Below, one piece after another: positions 24,001 to 29,690 of a stretch of 64,000 nt of DNA. The translations under genes were made by a program, and so were the position numbers. The notes beneath the pieces were generated by a model that saw only the letters and a program-made list of their open reading frames with translations, made no database searches and had not been told where the DNA came from. Positions within the stretch are counted from its first letter, which is position 1, and the number at the start of each line of letters is the position of its first letter. The stretch comes from Limnomonas spitsbergensis (taxonomy: Eukaryota; Chlorophyta; Chlorophyceae; Chlamydomonadales): contig JAYJMM010000083.1 of NCBI GenBank assembly GCA_037349105.1, positions 1 to 64,000 on the forward strand, given 5' to 3'.

Positions 24001-27000
24001 GCCCCACCTGATTCCCTCCCTACCCCACCTGATTCCCTCCCTGCCCCACCTGATTCCCTCCCTGCCCCACCTGATTCCCTCCCTACCCCACCTGATTCCC
24101 TCCCTACCCCACCTGATTCCCTCCCTGCCCCACCTGATTCCCTCCCTGCCCCACCTGATTCCCTCCCTACCCCACCTGATTCCCTCCCTGCCCCACCTGA
24201 TTCCCTCCCTGCCCCACCTGATTCCCTCCCTACCCCACCTGATTCCCTCCCTGCCCCACCTGATTCCCTCCCTACCCCACCTGATTCCCTCCCTGCCCCA
24301 CCTGATTCCCTCCCTACCCCACCTGATTCCCCCCTGCCCCACCTGATTCCCTCCCTACCCCACCTGATTCCCTCCCTGCCCCACCTGATTCCCTCCCTAC
24401 CCCACCTGATTCCCTCCCTGCCCCACCTGATTCCCCCCTGCCCCACCTGATTCCCCCCCTGCCCCACCTGATTCCCTCCCTGCCCCCCTGATTCCCTCCC
24501 TGCCCCACCTGATTCCCTCCCTGCCCCACCTGATTCCCTCCCTACCCCACCTGATTCCCTCCCTGCCCCACCTGATTCCCTCCCTGCCCCACCTGATTCC
24601 CTCCCTACCCCACCTGATTCCCTCCCTACCCCACCTGATTCCCTCCCTGCCCCACCTGATTCCCTCCCTGCCCCACCTGATTCCCTCCCTACCCCACCTG
24701 ATTCCCTCCCTGCCCCACCTGATTCCCTCCCTGCCCCACCTGATTCCCTCCCTACCCCACCTGATTCCCTCCCTGCCCCACCTGATTCCCTCCCTACCCC
24801 ACCTGATTCCCCCCTGCCCCACCTGATTCCCTCCCTACCCCACCTGATTCCCCCCTGCCCCACCTGATTCCCTCCCTACCCCACCTGATTCCCTCCCTGC
24901 CCCACCTGATTCCCCCCTGCCCCACCTGATTCCCCCCCTGCCCCACCTGATTCCCTCCCTGCCCCCCTGATTCCCTCCCTGCCCTACCTGATTCCCTCCC
25001 TGCCCCACCTGATTCCCTCCCTGCCCCACCTGATTCCCCCCCTGCCCCACCTGATTCCCTCCCTGCCCCACCTGATTCCCTCCCTACCCCACCTGATTCC
25101 CTCCCTACCCCACCTGATTCCCTCCCTGCCCCACCTGATTCCCTCCCTGCCCCACCTGATTCCCTCCCTACCCCACCTGATTCCCTCCCTGCCCCACCTG
25201 ATTCCCTCCCTGCCCCACCTGATTCCCTCCCTACCCCACCTGATTCCCTCCCTGCCCCACCTGATTCCCTCCCTACCCCACCTGATTCCCCCCTGCCCCA
25301 CCTGATTCCCTCCCTACCCCACATGATTCCCCCCTGCCCCACCTGATTCCCTCCCTACCCCACCTGATTCCCTCCCTGCCCCACCTGATTCCCCCCTGCC
25401 CCACCTGATTCCCCCCCTGCCCCACCTGATTCCCTCCCTGCCCCCCTGATTCCCTCCCTGTCCCACCTGATTCCCTCCCTGCCCCACCTGATTCCCTCCC
25501 TGCCCCACCTGATTCCCCCCCTGCCCCACCTGATTCCCTCCCTGCCCCACCTGATTCCCTCCCTACCCCACCTGATTCCCTCCCTACCCCACCTGCTTGC
25601 TGCCAGGTTGCGTCATTCCCCACGCTGCTGTTTGGATCCGTGGAGGGCTCCATTGGCCTGCTGGCCAGCGTGCCGCCTGCCTGGTTCGAGTTCCTATCAA
25701 ACCTTCAGGTGTGGCTGCAGTGAACGTGGCAAACAGTTCAGAGAAGATGAATTCCAAGCTACGCCTGCATGGGGGGGAAGTTCATGTTTGTGAGAATGCG
25801 CCTGGTGTGCAGTGTTCCGATGGTTTCTGGGGATACGCTTTGGGTGTACAAAATATCAAGGTATAAATGCGTAGAAGGCAGCGGGAAGCTTAAATGATGC
25901 GTATTTCGACCTCAAAAAAAACCTGAAGCTGCCCACTAAAATCCCATCCGGTGCGAACAGCCGCCTGACAAAAAATATAGCGCTCGTTTCGAATCAAAAG
26001 CAACTTTTTCTATCGCACATTTTCTTCCTTTCGGTTCAATGCAAGTTTGAGACCAACAGACCTTCCGCCTGGTCAGCAGTCACTGTTTGAGTCCATGAAA
26101 TGTGCCCCGAATGGGCATCCAAAGCTTACCGTAATCACTGTTATAAAAGAACTTGAACCAAAAACTTGTCTTGCTTTATTATTAATTTTCTTCACCAGTA
26201 TATAAGCAATTGAATTGTCCATCATTAGATCCCGAGTGGGTCTTCCTCCTTCAACACTCTGGTATGGAAATATGTAGTACATGCAGACTTTCCCCACCGC
26301 AGGACCCCTCCCATAAGGTTGTGCGCGGTGCCCCTTCTCTGTTCTTAACCCTTCACCCTTGACCCTAACCCTCACCCCCCGCAAGATGCCTCCCGGAAGG
26401 TTGAGTGCGACACCCCTTCCATGTTCTAAAACCTAAACCATAAACCTTAACGTTGAACCCCCTGAATCCCCCCCACCCCTCGCAGGACGCCTCCCGGAAG
26501 GTTGAGTGCGGCGCCCCTTCCCTGTCCTAAACCCTACACCGTAAATTCGCACCCCTCTGCCCCCACCCACCCCTGCGCGGCGCCCCCCCCCCCCCTGTTC
26601 TTAACCCTTAACCCTGAACCCTAACCCCCTGCGTGGCGCCCCTTCCCTGTTCTAAACCCCAAACCCTAAGTCCTCCATCCCCTGCCCCCACCACCCCTGC
26701 AGGATGCCTCCCGTAAGGTTGTGCGTGGCGTGGGTGGCTGGGACCATGGCTCATTCCGGGCGTTCACCAACGAGCGGCGCTCAGCGACGGAGGCGCGCGG
26801 CTTTGTTGACGGGGACCTGGTGGAGGCCTTCCTTGACTTGCCTAGGTAGGCGTGAGGCACGTGAGGGGGGAGGGTGGAAGCCCTCCTTGAGTTGCCTAGG
26901 TAGGTGTGAGGCGCGTGAGGGGGGGAGGGAGGAGGCCTTCCTTGACTTGCCTAGGTAGGTGTGAGGAGGGGAGGGTGGAGGCCTTCATACTCAATAAAGC

Positions 27001-27482
27001 TGAAGTATGTACCGTACTGAAGGGACAGAGGAAGGTAATATCACACATTTTGTCAATGACGTTACACCTCTGGGCCCTGCTCAAAAAGGCTTGGCCGCGT
27101 GGTCACCTAACTAAAAGGGGCAGACAAGAAAAGAAGGGAAATGGGTAAATAAAGTGAAATGACAGACCAGGGCTGGAAAGGATAGGAAAGGGAAGTTCCA
27201 GTCTCTGATGACGACTTTTGAATGGTGTCGCGCAGGGACCGGCAGGAGGCGATTGCTTTGCTGATGCTGCACACCAATCGCAATATCCCACTTATACTTC
27301 CATGTTGTTTCACAGGGATCGCAAGGGGGCTGTTGCTTTACTCATTCTTTTTGTGCATGGTGTCGCGCAGGGACCGCCAGGAGGCGATTGCTTTGCTGAT
27401 GCCCACAGGCAGCAGCGGCGTGCAGGTCACGGTCGAGGACATCACCAAAAAGGTTGAAGAGCTGGCGCAGGGGCTGCACTAG
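6166..27482 (+). CDS. DDB1, DNA damage-binding protein 1, C-terminal half (17 exons)
   Basis: DDB1 is the nuclear adaptor of CUL4-RBX1 ubiquitin ligases: it docks WD40 receptors (DCAFs) and, with DDB2, serves nucleotide-excision repair. Joining 6166-6235, 6908-7004, 7702-7809, 9145-9234, 9866-9952, 11857-11920, 13968-14080, 14260-14325, 15079-15137, 16746-16832, 17895-17985, 18273-18352, 19738-19817, 22252-22310, 25607-25708, 26703-26845 and 27371-27482 gives about 501 residues with every phase matching. Landmarks include [61 protein letters not shown] and the C-terminus VEELAQGLH. This corresponds to the end of propeller BPB, all of BPC and the C-terminal domain. The family is about 1090-1140 residues, so the N-terminal half lies left of the window. 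Wording is nearer plant than animal DDB1. All visible introns are GT-AG. TGTAA motifs, a possible algal poly(A) signal, lie at 27739 and 27905. Confidence 0.95.
6283..6610 (+). repeat. Five donor-side copies of exon 1 end, about 62 bp each
   Basis: Unit contains the exon end CGGTGCTGCTCCGCACCTTC plus CGCAGGTGAG and a GTTGAGGGTTGAGGG tail. Each unit carries an intact-looking 5' splice site, giving up to six competing donors for exon 1. Confidence 0.9.
6640..6900 (+). repeat. Degenerate GTGTGAC/GTGTGTGAACATG repeat in intron 1
   Basis: Short imperfect repeats of TGTGTGACCTGGTGTGAA type; G/T-rich on the transcript strand. No coding evidence. Confidence 0.7.
6908..7004 (+). CDS. DDB1 window exon 2
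   Basis: Acceptor GTGCAG. Reads [20 protein letters not shown] then [12 protein letters not shown], one of the most conserved DDB1 stretches. Donor GTGAGG, phase 0. Confidence 0.95.
7005..7370 (+). repeat. TGTACTGCATG-type repeats in intron 2
   Basis: Two or three copies of CTGCTGCTGACGTGTACTGC at the start, then degenerate TGTACTGCATNATGT copies. Open frames here are shadows of the repeat. Confidence 0.7.
7485..7701 (+). repeat. Acceptor-side copies of DDB1 exon 3 start
   Basis: Copies of CTAG or CCAG followed by GTCCACTTGATGGCCTCATT at 7488 and 7586, before the real junction at 7701. Copy 1 is diverged (GTCCGCTTGATGG); both lose DDB1 homology after about 45 bases. Confidence 0.9.
7702..7809 (+). 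CDS. DDB1 window exon 3
   Basis: Acceptor CCCCAG. Reads [20 protein letters not shown] and then [13 protein letters not shown]. Donor GTGAGT, phase 0 on both sides. The third of three acceptor copies (7488, 7586, 7701) is the one that stays open. Confidence 0.95.
7810..8290 (+). repeat. Donor-side copies of exon 3 end with CCCTAA-like filler
   Basis: GGACGGTGGAAGAGATCCAG plus donor recurs at about 7907, and more diverged (GCTGTGGAGGAGATCCAG) at about 8114. Between them are ACCCTAGACCCTAACCC strings. Confidence 0.85.
7956..8046 (+). mobile_element. SINE-like element B, copy 1
   Basis: Starts GGTAACGGCGCGGATGTGGC, then the CTTAACCCGCACGCCCC half-stem and a T-rich tail. Divergent hairpin (CCCCTAGGGGGG). 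Lies in a DDB1 intron. Confidence 0.65.
8300..8499 (+). mobile_element. TIR element A, copy 1 (about 200 bp)
   Basis: Left end CTACCGTCACGTAGATTTGA, then TTTGCCTTCCCTC; right end GAGGGAAAGCAAATCTACGG. Interior shares TAATGCTGCCNTNAGGGCAAAT and CTGACTGAAAA with the other copies. Non-coding, MITE-like. Confidence 0.8.
8498..8800 (+). repeat. GTACTTGCAG / GTATACTTGCAG minisatellite
   Basis: About 28 units of 10 or 12 bp directly beyond the right end of element A copy 1. Long open frames on both strands are repeat shadows. Confidence 0.9.
8918..9064 (+). repeat. 24-bp repeat, six copies
   Basis: Unit CTTGTACCGCCATGTACATG plus CGTA. It contains the palindrome CATGTACATG. Confidence 0.85.
9145..9234 (+). 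CDS. DDB1 window exon 4
   Basis: Acceptor [26 protein letters not shown] then [10 protein letters not shown], equivalent to the IRTVPL...CFGV region of DDB1. Donor GTGAGG, phase 0. Confidence 0.93.
9235..9545 (+). repeat. Donor-side copies of DDB1 exon 4 end with G-rich filler
   Basis: GGCACCAAGGCCTTTGGGGT through GGCTGGAACG|GTGAGG recurs at about 9337 and 9497, separated by GGGAGGGTAGG-type purine-rich DNA. Three potential donors in all. Confidence 0.9.
9600..9840 (+). repeat. Degenerate TAGCTGNATTG repeats
   Basis: Imperfect copies of TAGCTGGATTGTAGCT over about 240 bp before the exon 5 acceptor. The same motif recurs at 17.0-17.3, 37.1 and 58.7 kb. Confidence 0.7.
9866..9952 (+). CDS. 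DDB1 window exon 5
   Basis: Acceptor [26 protein letters not shown] then ASYPLQPME; the LRIVDDQTF strand matches the LLIIDQHTF block. The serine-rich loop seen in animal DDB1 is absent, as in plants. Donor GTGTGA. Confidence 0.92.
9953..10520 (+). repeat. Tandem copies of DDB1 exon 5 end and donor, about 127 bp
   Basis: About four copies of GTTGTGGATGACTAAACTTG, then CTTGCAGCATCGTACCCC, then CAGCCCATGGAGGTGTGAAT. Each carries an acceptor-like CTTGCAG and the exon 5 donor, 26 bases apart. Confidence 0.9.
10566..10778 (+). mobile_element. TIR element A, copy 2
   Basis: Diverged left end (GGTTTGATTTGCATTCCCTC), interior GCATGCTGCCCTCAGGGTAC, right end GGGAAAGCAAATCTGCGGTA. Confidence 0.7.
11108..11421. 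mobile_element. Foldback element with 17-bp inverted ends
   Basis: Perfect inverted repeat CAAGGTAGCACGATATA at 11108-11124 and 11405-11421. It encloses unique sequence plus the ATATG microsatellite. The inverted repeat resembles the end of dispersed family C (GGTAGCACGATACGG). Confidence 0.65.
11305..11392. repeat. (ATATG)n microsatellite, about 17 units
   Basis: Perfect pentanucleotide run, flanked by direct repeats CAAAATACTATATCG-like at about 11288 and 11397. Confidence 0.95.
11700..11788 (-). mobile_element. SINE-like element B, copy 2
   Basis: Reverse orientation: AGAAAGAAAGAAAGCTACAC, then hairpin and TTAGGGAAACAGCGCAGCCT. ATTTTGC occurs on both sides, a possible short target duplication. 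Confidence 0.7.
11857..11920 (+). CDS. DDB1 window exon 6
   Basis: Acceptor CTTCAG. Reads [20 protein letters not shown] then G, the variable segment before the VGTA strand. Donor GTGCGT, phase 1. Least conserved exon; supported mainly by phase and position. Confidence 0.8.
12040..12720 (+). repeat. 62-70 bp G-rich array, about 11 units
   Basis: Unit GTAGGTAAGGGGTCTCCAAC, then CCACCCCCAAGAGGGGGG and a (GT)n plus G-run spacer of variable length. CCACCCCC and GGGGGGG can pair. Each unit begins with donor-like GTAGGTAAGG. Lies downstream of exon 6. Confidence 0.92.
12899..13300 (+). repeat. (GGTGGGTGGGGGTA)n G-rich array
   Basis: About 400 bp of GGTGGGTGGGTGGGGGTAGG-type repeats with three interspersed AGCAGGGT variants. 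Dense G-quadruplex potential in the transcript. Open frames rich in P, T and H on the other strand are artefacts. Confidence 0.92.
13639..13760 (+). repeat. Two copies of a CTGGATCCTCCCCTAT...TTTCAGGT segment
   Basis: CTGGATCCTCCCCTAT followed by TCCCTTTCAGGT-like acceptors at about 13643 and 13729. GCCTGATGTACA recurs near 13715 and 13930 before the exon 7 acceptor. Confidence 0.6.
13761..13878 (-). mobile_element. SINE-like element B, copy 3, with long A/G tail
   Basis: Reverse orientation. Expanded AAGAAAGAAA and poly-A tract (13795-13812), then TATTAGGGCGTGGATGTTAA and a recognisable 5' end CACATCCACGCCGTTACC. Confidence 0.7.
13968..14080 (+). CDS. DDB1 window exon 7
   Basis: Acceptor TGCCAG completes a glycine codon from exon 6. 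Contains [20 protein letters not shown] then GRLLVLQ, the conserved VGTA...EPTKGR motif. Donor GTGTGT, phase 0. Confidence 0.95.
14100..14250 (+). repeat. GCCCATCT octamer repeats
   Basis: About 14 units of GCCCATCT/GCCCATCC/GCCCGTTT make up most of the short intron between exons 7 and 8 and form its pyrimidine-rich 3' part. Confidence 0.9.
14260..14325 (+). CDS. DDB1 window exon 8
   Basis: Acceptor [26 protein letters not shown] then YQ; EVKGAVY is invariant in the family. Donor GTGTGT, phase 0. Confidence 0.95.
14326..15078 (+). repeat. Degenerate GTGTGAT repeats filling a DDB1 intron
   Basis: The intron starts GTGTGTGATTAAAGTGTGAT and continues as imperfect GTGTGATATGTGTGAT units. The repeat resembles an amplified donor (GTGTGT). 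No exon-like segment seen. Confidence 0.8.
15079..15137 (+). CDS. DDB1 window exon 9
   Basis: Acceptor [25 protein letters not shown], matching the FNGKLLAAINQKIQLY strand. Donor GTGAGT, phase 2. Confidence 0.92.
15205..15776 (+). repeat. 74-bp tandem array, about 8 units
   Basis: Unit GAAGGAGCCTACCGGTAGAA, TGGGGATGTGGCATGTTAAG, CTACAATTCAGCCACAGATC and AGCTACATCAGCGT. Copies are nearly identical, differing at the CCTACC/CGTACC/CTTACC position. Confidence 0.95.
15908..15992 (+). mobile_element. SINE-like element B, copy 4
   Basis: GGCTACGGCCCCAAGCTGCG, then hairpin ACGCCCTAATAGGGCG and AGCTTTCC tail. 5' end diverged. Confidence 0.7.
16535..16745 (+). repeat. 20-bp repeats and a false copy of exon 10 start
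   Basis: Three units of CCCCATGACCCGAATTGTGC, then AGAATGGTGTGCAGTGTTGA (about 16629-16670), a near-exact copy of the exon 10 start without a good acceptor, then the real exon. Confidence 0.85.
16746..16832 (+). CDS. DDB1 window exon 10
   Basis: Acceptor [25 protein letters not shown] matches the conserved EL..EC.HH..I.ALY block. Donor GTAAGC, phase 2. A partial out-of-place copy of this exon start sits at about 16630. Confidence 0.94.
16960..17360 (+). repeat. AGCTGAATTGTAGCTG repeats with copies of family E
   Basis: Three imperfect blocks with GGTGGCCCAAGCGGCATGCC, TGGATGAGCATGGGGCCTCC and runs of GTAGCTGAA. Confidence 0.7.
17530..17894 (+). repeat. CCCTAAACCC-like filler with two false copies of exon 11 start
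   Basis: CTCCTGGTGCACAGAGGCGA, then CTTCATCATGGTGGGCGATC, occurs at about 17693 and 17785 before the real exon start at 17895. The filler is degenerate plant-telomere-like CCCTAAACCCTAACCC. Confidence 0.88.
17895..17985 (+). CDS. DDB1 window exon 11
   Basis: Acceptor [26 protein letters not shown] then [11 protein letters not shown], a hallmark DDB1 block. Donor GTAACG, phase 0. Confidence 0.95.
17986..18200 (+). repeat. Donor-side copies of exon 11 end
   Basis: TAGCTGGTGTACAAGCCCTA, then GAGGAGACGT and CAGGGCTCAGGTA, at about 18032 and 18117. Unit about 86 bp. Confidence 0.88.
18273..18352 (+). CDS. DDB1 window exon 12
   Basis: Acceptor [27 protein letters not shown] then AENSCN, the conserved D.N..W..A.E.LDDD motif. 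Donor GTGAGC, phase 2. Confidence 0.95.
18370..19590 (+). repeat. 89-98 bp array with G-runs, 13 units
   Basis: Unit GGCAGTGTAAGTCAACAGTA, CAATCCGGCACTACATGCAG, GGCTAGACTTAGGGACAGCT, GCAGCTTGTTTGTGTGTG and an uninterrupted G-run of about 9-20. Unit length varies chiefly by the G-run. It fills the donor side of the exon 12-13 intron. Confidence 0.95.
19738..19817 (+). CDS. DDB1 window exon 13
   Basis: Weak-looking acceptor CATTAAG, fixed by phase 2 and homology. Reads [20 protein letters not shown] then VGEYHT. Donor GTAGGT, phase 1. Confidence 0.92.
20060..20235 (+). repeat. GTACCGTATCTGTACCGC-like short repeats
   Basis: Imperfect ACCGTATCTGTACCG units between two larger arrays in the exon 13-14 intron. 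Nothing coding seen. Confidence 0.6.
20241..22250 (+). repeat. 76-bp tandem array, about 26 units, ending at an acceptor
   Basis: Unit CTGCCTCCGCCTGCACTTCT, TGCTGTGTGTTGCCTGTTAC, TGTACTAGCAGGGCGGAGGC and GTGTTGCATCATAACC. GCCTCCGCC and GGCGGAGGC are inverted, so each unit can form a stem-loop. The last unit mutates CCTGCA to CCTACAG and serves as the exon 14 acceptor. Confidence 0.97.
22252..22310 (+). CDS. DDB1 window exon 14
   Basis: Acceptor CCTACAG, the edge of the last unit of the 76-bp array. [20 protein letters not shown] is nearly plant consensus. Donor GTGAGA, phase 0. Confidence 0.95.
22545..22740 (+). repeat. CCCTGAACCCTGAACCC repeats
   Basis: Degenerate heptamer repeat, C-rich, in the intron before exon 15. 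Confidence 0.85.
22920..23110 (+). repeat. False copies of exon 15 start preceding the 21-bp array
   Basis: TGCCTGCTGACAGGTAGCCTCATTC-like at about 22968, and TGCTGCCAGGTCGCCTCATT then CCCTTCGCTACTGTTTGG at about 23071. Both are decayed versions of the true junction at 25601-25640. Confidence 0.85.
23100..25600 (+). repeat. 21-bp array (CCTGATTCCCTCCCTGCCCCA), about 119 units
   Basis: Units differ mainly at CCTGCCC/CCTACCC. Because 21 is a multiple of 3, several frames stay open for 200-330 codons on both strands; these are not genes. The array ends 10 bp before the exon 15 acceptor. A higher-order period of about 479 bp is present from about 24.3 kb. Confidence 0.97.
25607..25708 (+). CDS. 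DDB1 window exon 15
   Basis: Acceptor [26 protein letters not shown] then [14 protein letters not shown], the LFG.V.G.IG strand. Donor GTGTGG, phase 0. Confidence 0.95.
25709..26300. other. Mostly unique intron DNA
   Basis: First part of the exon 15-16 intron. AT-richer, single-copy in appearance; I see no exon, RNA or repeat of note. Confidence 0.5.
26300..26702 (+). repeat. False copies of DDB1 exon 16 start with CCCTAA filler
   Basis: CAGGACCCCTCCCATAAGGT, CAAGATGCCTCCCGGAAGGT and CAGGACGCCTCCCGGAAGGT at about 26300, 26383 and 26484 mimic the true start CAGGATGCCTCCCGTAAGGT at 26700. Each is followed by GCGCCCCTTCCCTGTTCT and AACCCTAAACC-type filler. Confidence 0.9.
26703..26845 (+). CDS. 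DDB1 window exon 16
   Basis: Acceptor [26 protein letters not shown], then FTNERR and [15 protein letters not shown], the conserved C-terminal helices. Donor GTAGGC, phase 2. Confidence 0.95.
26846..26985 (+). repeat. Donor-side copies of exon 16 end
   Basis: GTGGAGGCCTTCCTTGACTT then GCCTAGGTAGG recurs at about 26872 and 26931 with G-rich spacers, creating three potential donors. Confidence 0.9.
27051..27130 (-). mobile_element. Retro-element D, copy 1
   Basis: GTCAATGACGTTACACCTCT, then GGGCCCTGCTCAAAAAGGCT and GGCCGCGTGG. Sense is the minus strand (3' end ...CGTCATTGAC). Confidence 0.7.
27226..27370 (+). repeat. False copies of the DDB1 terminal exon start
   Basis: GGTGTCGCGCAGGGACCGGC then AGGAGGCGATTGCTTTGCTG at 27226-27267, diverging afterwards. 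A weaker relic lies near 27315. The true junction is at 27370. Confidence 0.88.
27371..27482 (+). CDS. DDB1 terminal exon
   Basis: Acceptor [43 protein letters not shown], stop TAG at 27480-27482. The VEEL...H end is typical of DDB1. Confidence 0.95.
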
Positions 27483-27509
27483 ACACAAGGCGCGGGAAGA
27501 TGAAGTTGG

Positions 27510-27571
27510 TCAATGACATTCCACCTCTGGGCCCTGCTCAAAATGGCTAGGCCTCGTGGGCGCGTAACTTA
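27510..27571 (-). mobile_element. Retro-element D, copy 2
   Basis: CAATGACATTCCACCTCTGG... inside 7-bp direct repeats AAGTTGG (27503-27509 and 27572-27578), a possible target-site duplication. Lies just after the DDB1 stop. Confidence 0.65.
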
Positions 27572-27771
27572 AGTTGGGAGGATTGTAGCAGGTCTTTCAG
27601 GCGCTGGGGACTGGGGGCACGGGCTGGGAGCAAGTTTGATTTTTTTTCGTTGGGGCCGTTTGATTCCTTAAAGGAAGGAGCTGTTAGGACGCTTTGAGTC
27701 GTTGCCCCGTTTTCGGGATGTGCCGCATGCCCTCACGTTGTAATCGCCCAATGTTTTGTGGGCATCTTCCC

Positions 27772-27841
27772 AATTAATGACGTAACACATCTGGCCATGC
27801 TGAAATGAAGCTCGGCCACGTCGGCAAACAAAAAGTCAGCT
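27772..27841 (-). mobile_element. Retro-element D, copy 3 (diverged)
   Basis: TTAATGACGTAACACATCTG, then GCTCGGCCACGTCGGC. No target duplication recognised. Confidence 0.55.
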
Positions 27842-28680
27842 AGGAAAGTCATGGGAGAAGTCCGGTCTTTGGCAGCCGGCTGGTGGTGGCCTTATATCTG
27901 CATTGTAAACACACACGGACCAGCAAGGCTTTTTATGTTGCAGAGTTTATTCGGTGCAGTAGGACTCAGCGGCCATAGGCCGTGATGTAGCTAAATTAAG
28001 GCAGGAAATCCAAAGAAGGAAGGGTGCTTGAAGGGCCGGGTGCAGACGGACACGGGGTGACTCCGGGGGCTTTGCCCCTAGCGACCTGCAGCCGCCTGGG
28101 GGGGCTCTGCCGAAAATCCAGGTGTCTTGCGAGTCCATGGGGAATTGTATCGCATGTTCGGGCAGCAGACTCCTAGCGAATACTATAACATGCCTGAGCC
28201 CCGTGCATCGGTTGTTCATAAAGTGAGAAGATGCGTGCTCTTTGTTTGCGACTGTTGCAGTTGGGCTTATACCGGTAAAGGCCAGACGGCCTCAATGTCA
28301 GAGTTTCGTTTGACTTTCGTAGATATTATCACCGTTGCACGGAGACCGGGCTCCGATCCTGGATGGCAGATGGAAATCATTTGCTTTATAATTTTATCAA
28401 GGCTGATCTTGCCGTGCAAGAAGCGGCGCGGCAGCAATAATATGAAGACTCCAGGCCAAGAGTTATACATCTACAAGCCGGACCCAAGCAGGGCTTTAAG
28501 GTACCTAAGCTTAAGAAAAGAAGAACGAAGATTTAAGACAAATTAGAAGATCCAAGACTTCATATCAAGAGAGAAGAGCAAGAACAAGACAGACACGAGC
28601 TGGACGCCCAATCGAAGGCGGCACGGCCAGTTTCGATAACAATAATTTCTCAAAAAGATCTTTCCTAACGTAGGAACGTT
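27842..28680. other. Intergenic stretch without recognised features
   Basis: Contains TAGCTGAA-like fragments near 27.98 kb and an open frame of 139 codons (28130-28546) with no recognisable motifs, which I do not call. Confidence 0.4.
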
Positions 28681-28965
28681 TCAAGTCCGCGTTTAATTAA
28701 TTATGTTTGGTTGGCGCGAAATAAATGCGCGGTAAAAATAATTCGAAAATCCGGTTGCGCGGACTGAGTTAGTTGTCACAGTTGCAAAAAATCATACTTT
28801 TAGGGGTGCGCGGACTAATTAGTAATTACCAGTACCAAATATGAAAACGATGTTCAATAATCGGCATTAAACTACTGGCGACTATCTAACATTATAACAA
28901 CACTATCTATTAGAGCTGTTCAGTTCAGGTCAGTCAGCCTCTTCCTCTTCCAGCCACACGTGCGG
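28680..28965 (+). repeat. AT-rich dispersed repeat I, copy 1
   Basis: TTAATTAATTATG, ATGCGCGGTAAAAATAATTC, then GGGGTGCGCGGACTAATTAG and GAGCTGTTCAGTTCAGGTCA. Related sequence recurs at 40.6-41.4 and 59.7-60.2 kb. Possibly an LTR or solo fragment; the type is not resolved. Confidence 0.55.
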
Positions 28966-29580
28966 AATGTCACGAGGCGAGGGCGGCTATCCTGCGTGCG
29001 AGGGTAGAAGCGAGGGAAGCAGCGAAGAGGCCGTTTGGATGCCCCAGAGGCTTGATAAGCATCACGCGAAAAAGCCCCTAAGCCCGCACTCCCCAAGCCA
29101 CTGACCTCCCTAGGGTCTCAGCGGAGGGATGGCTCATGGAACGCCATTTGAGGGGTGCATCAAGGATAATCAAGTGTGCACACAGACTAGCCGCACTTAG
29201 GCGACCGCCTGTCGAAAGAGGGCCTAAGCACCCATAACCAAGGTTATGGGGTCCCTCTGAACTAAAGGCAAATGGTCAAGTGCTTGCGGTAAGTGGGCTC
29301 GGGGGGTCTTCGGTGGAGCTTGCGCCCCCCCTACAGGATGTGACTTCTATAGAAAGGAGAAGCTGATGTATCACTATGAGCCCCCCCCTTCAATCCTTAA
29401 TGTTCCTAGGGCGGAGGGGCACTTAAGTCACGTCCTTCAGATGCCATGCCATATCCTACAATTGTTTGGGATTGAAACCACGAAGGTCACGAAGAGACTG
29501 AGAGTCTGAAAGAGCCGGCCTAAACATGTGAGCAAACGCGACGGGCTGGGACTCCAGCGGTCCAGCCAATGGCATAGAGC

Positions 29581-29690
29581 ATGGTAGCACGGTACGGCGC
29601 ACTACGGATTCAGCTGGATTGTACCACCCAAGTGCCACGATATGGCATGATACGGCTCAATAGAGGTTCAGCCGGATTGTGCTCCCATGG
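29581..29690 (+). repeat. Dispersed family C, copy 1 (two subunits)
   Basis: ATGGTAGCACGGTACGGCGC ... CAGCTGGATTGTACCACC, then a second subunit ending GCCGGATTGTGCTCCCATGG. Ends are roughly inverted (CATGGTAG/CTACCATG type). Confidence 0.6.

Noticed and set aside
23003..25653. Repetitive proteins of 200-330 residues (both strands)
   Set aside because: They are reading-frame shadows of a 21-bp satellite inside a DDB1 intron; no start or splice context and all frames equally open.
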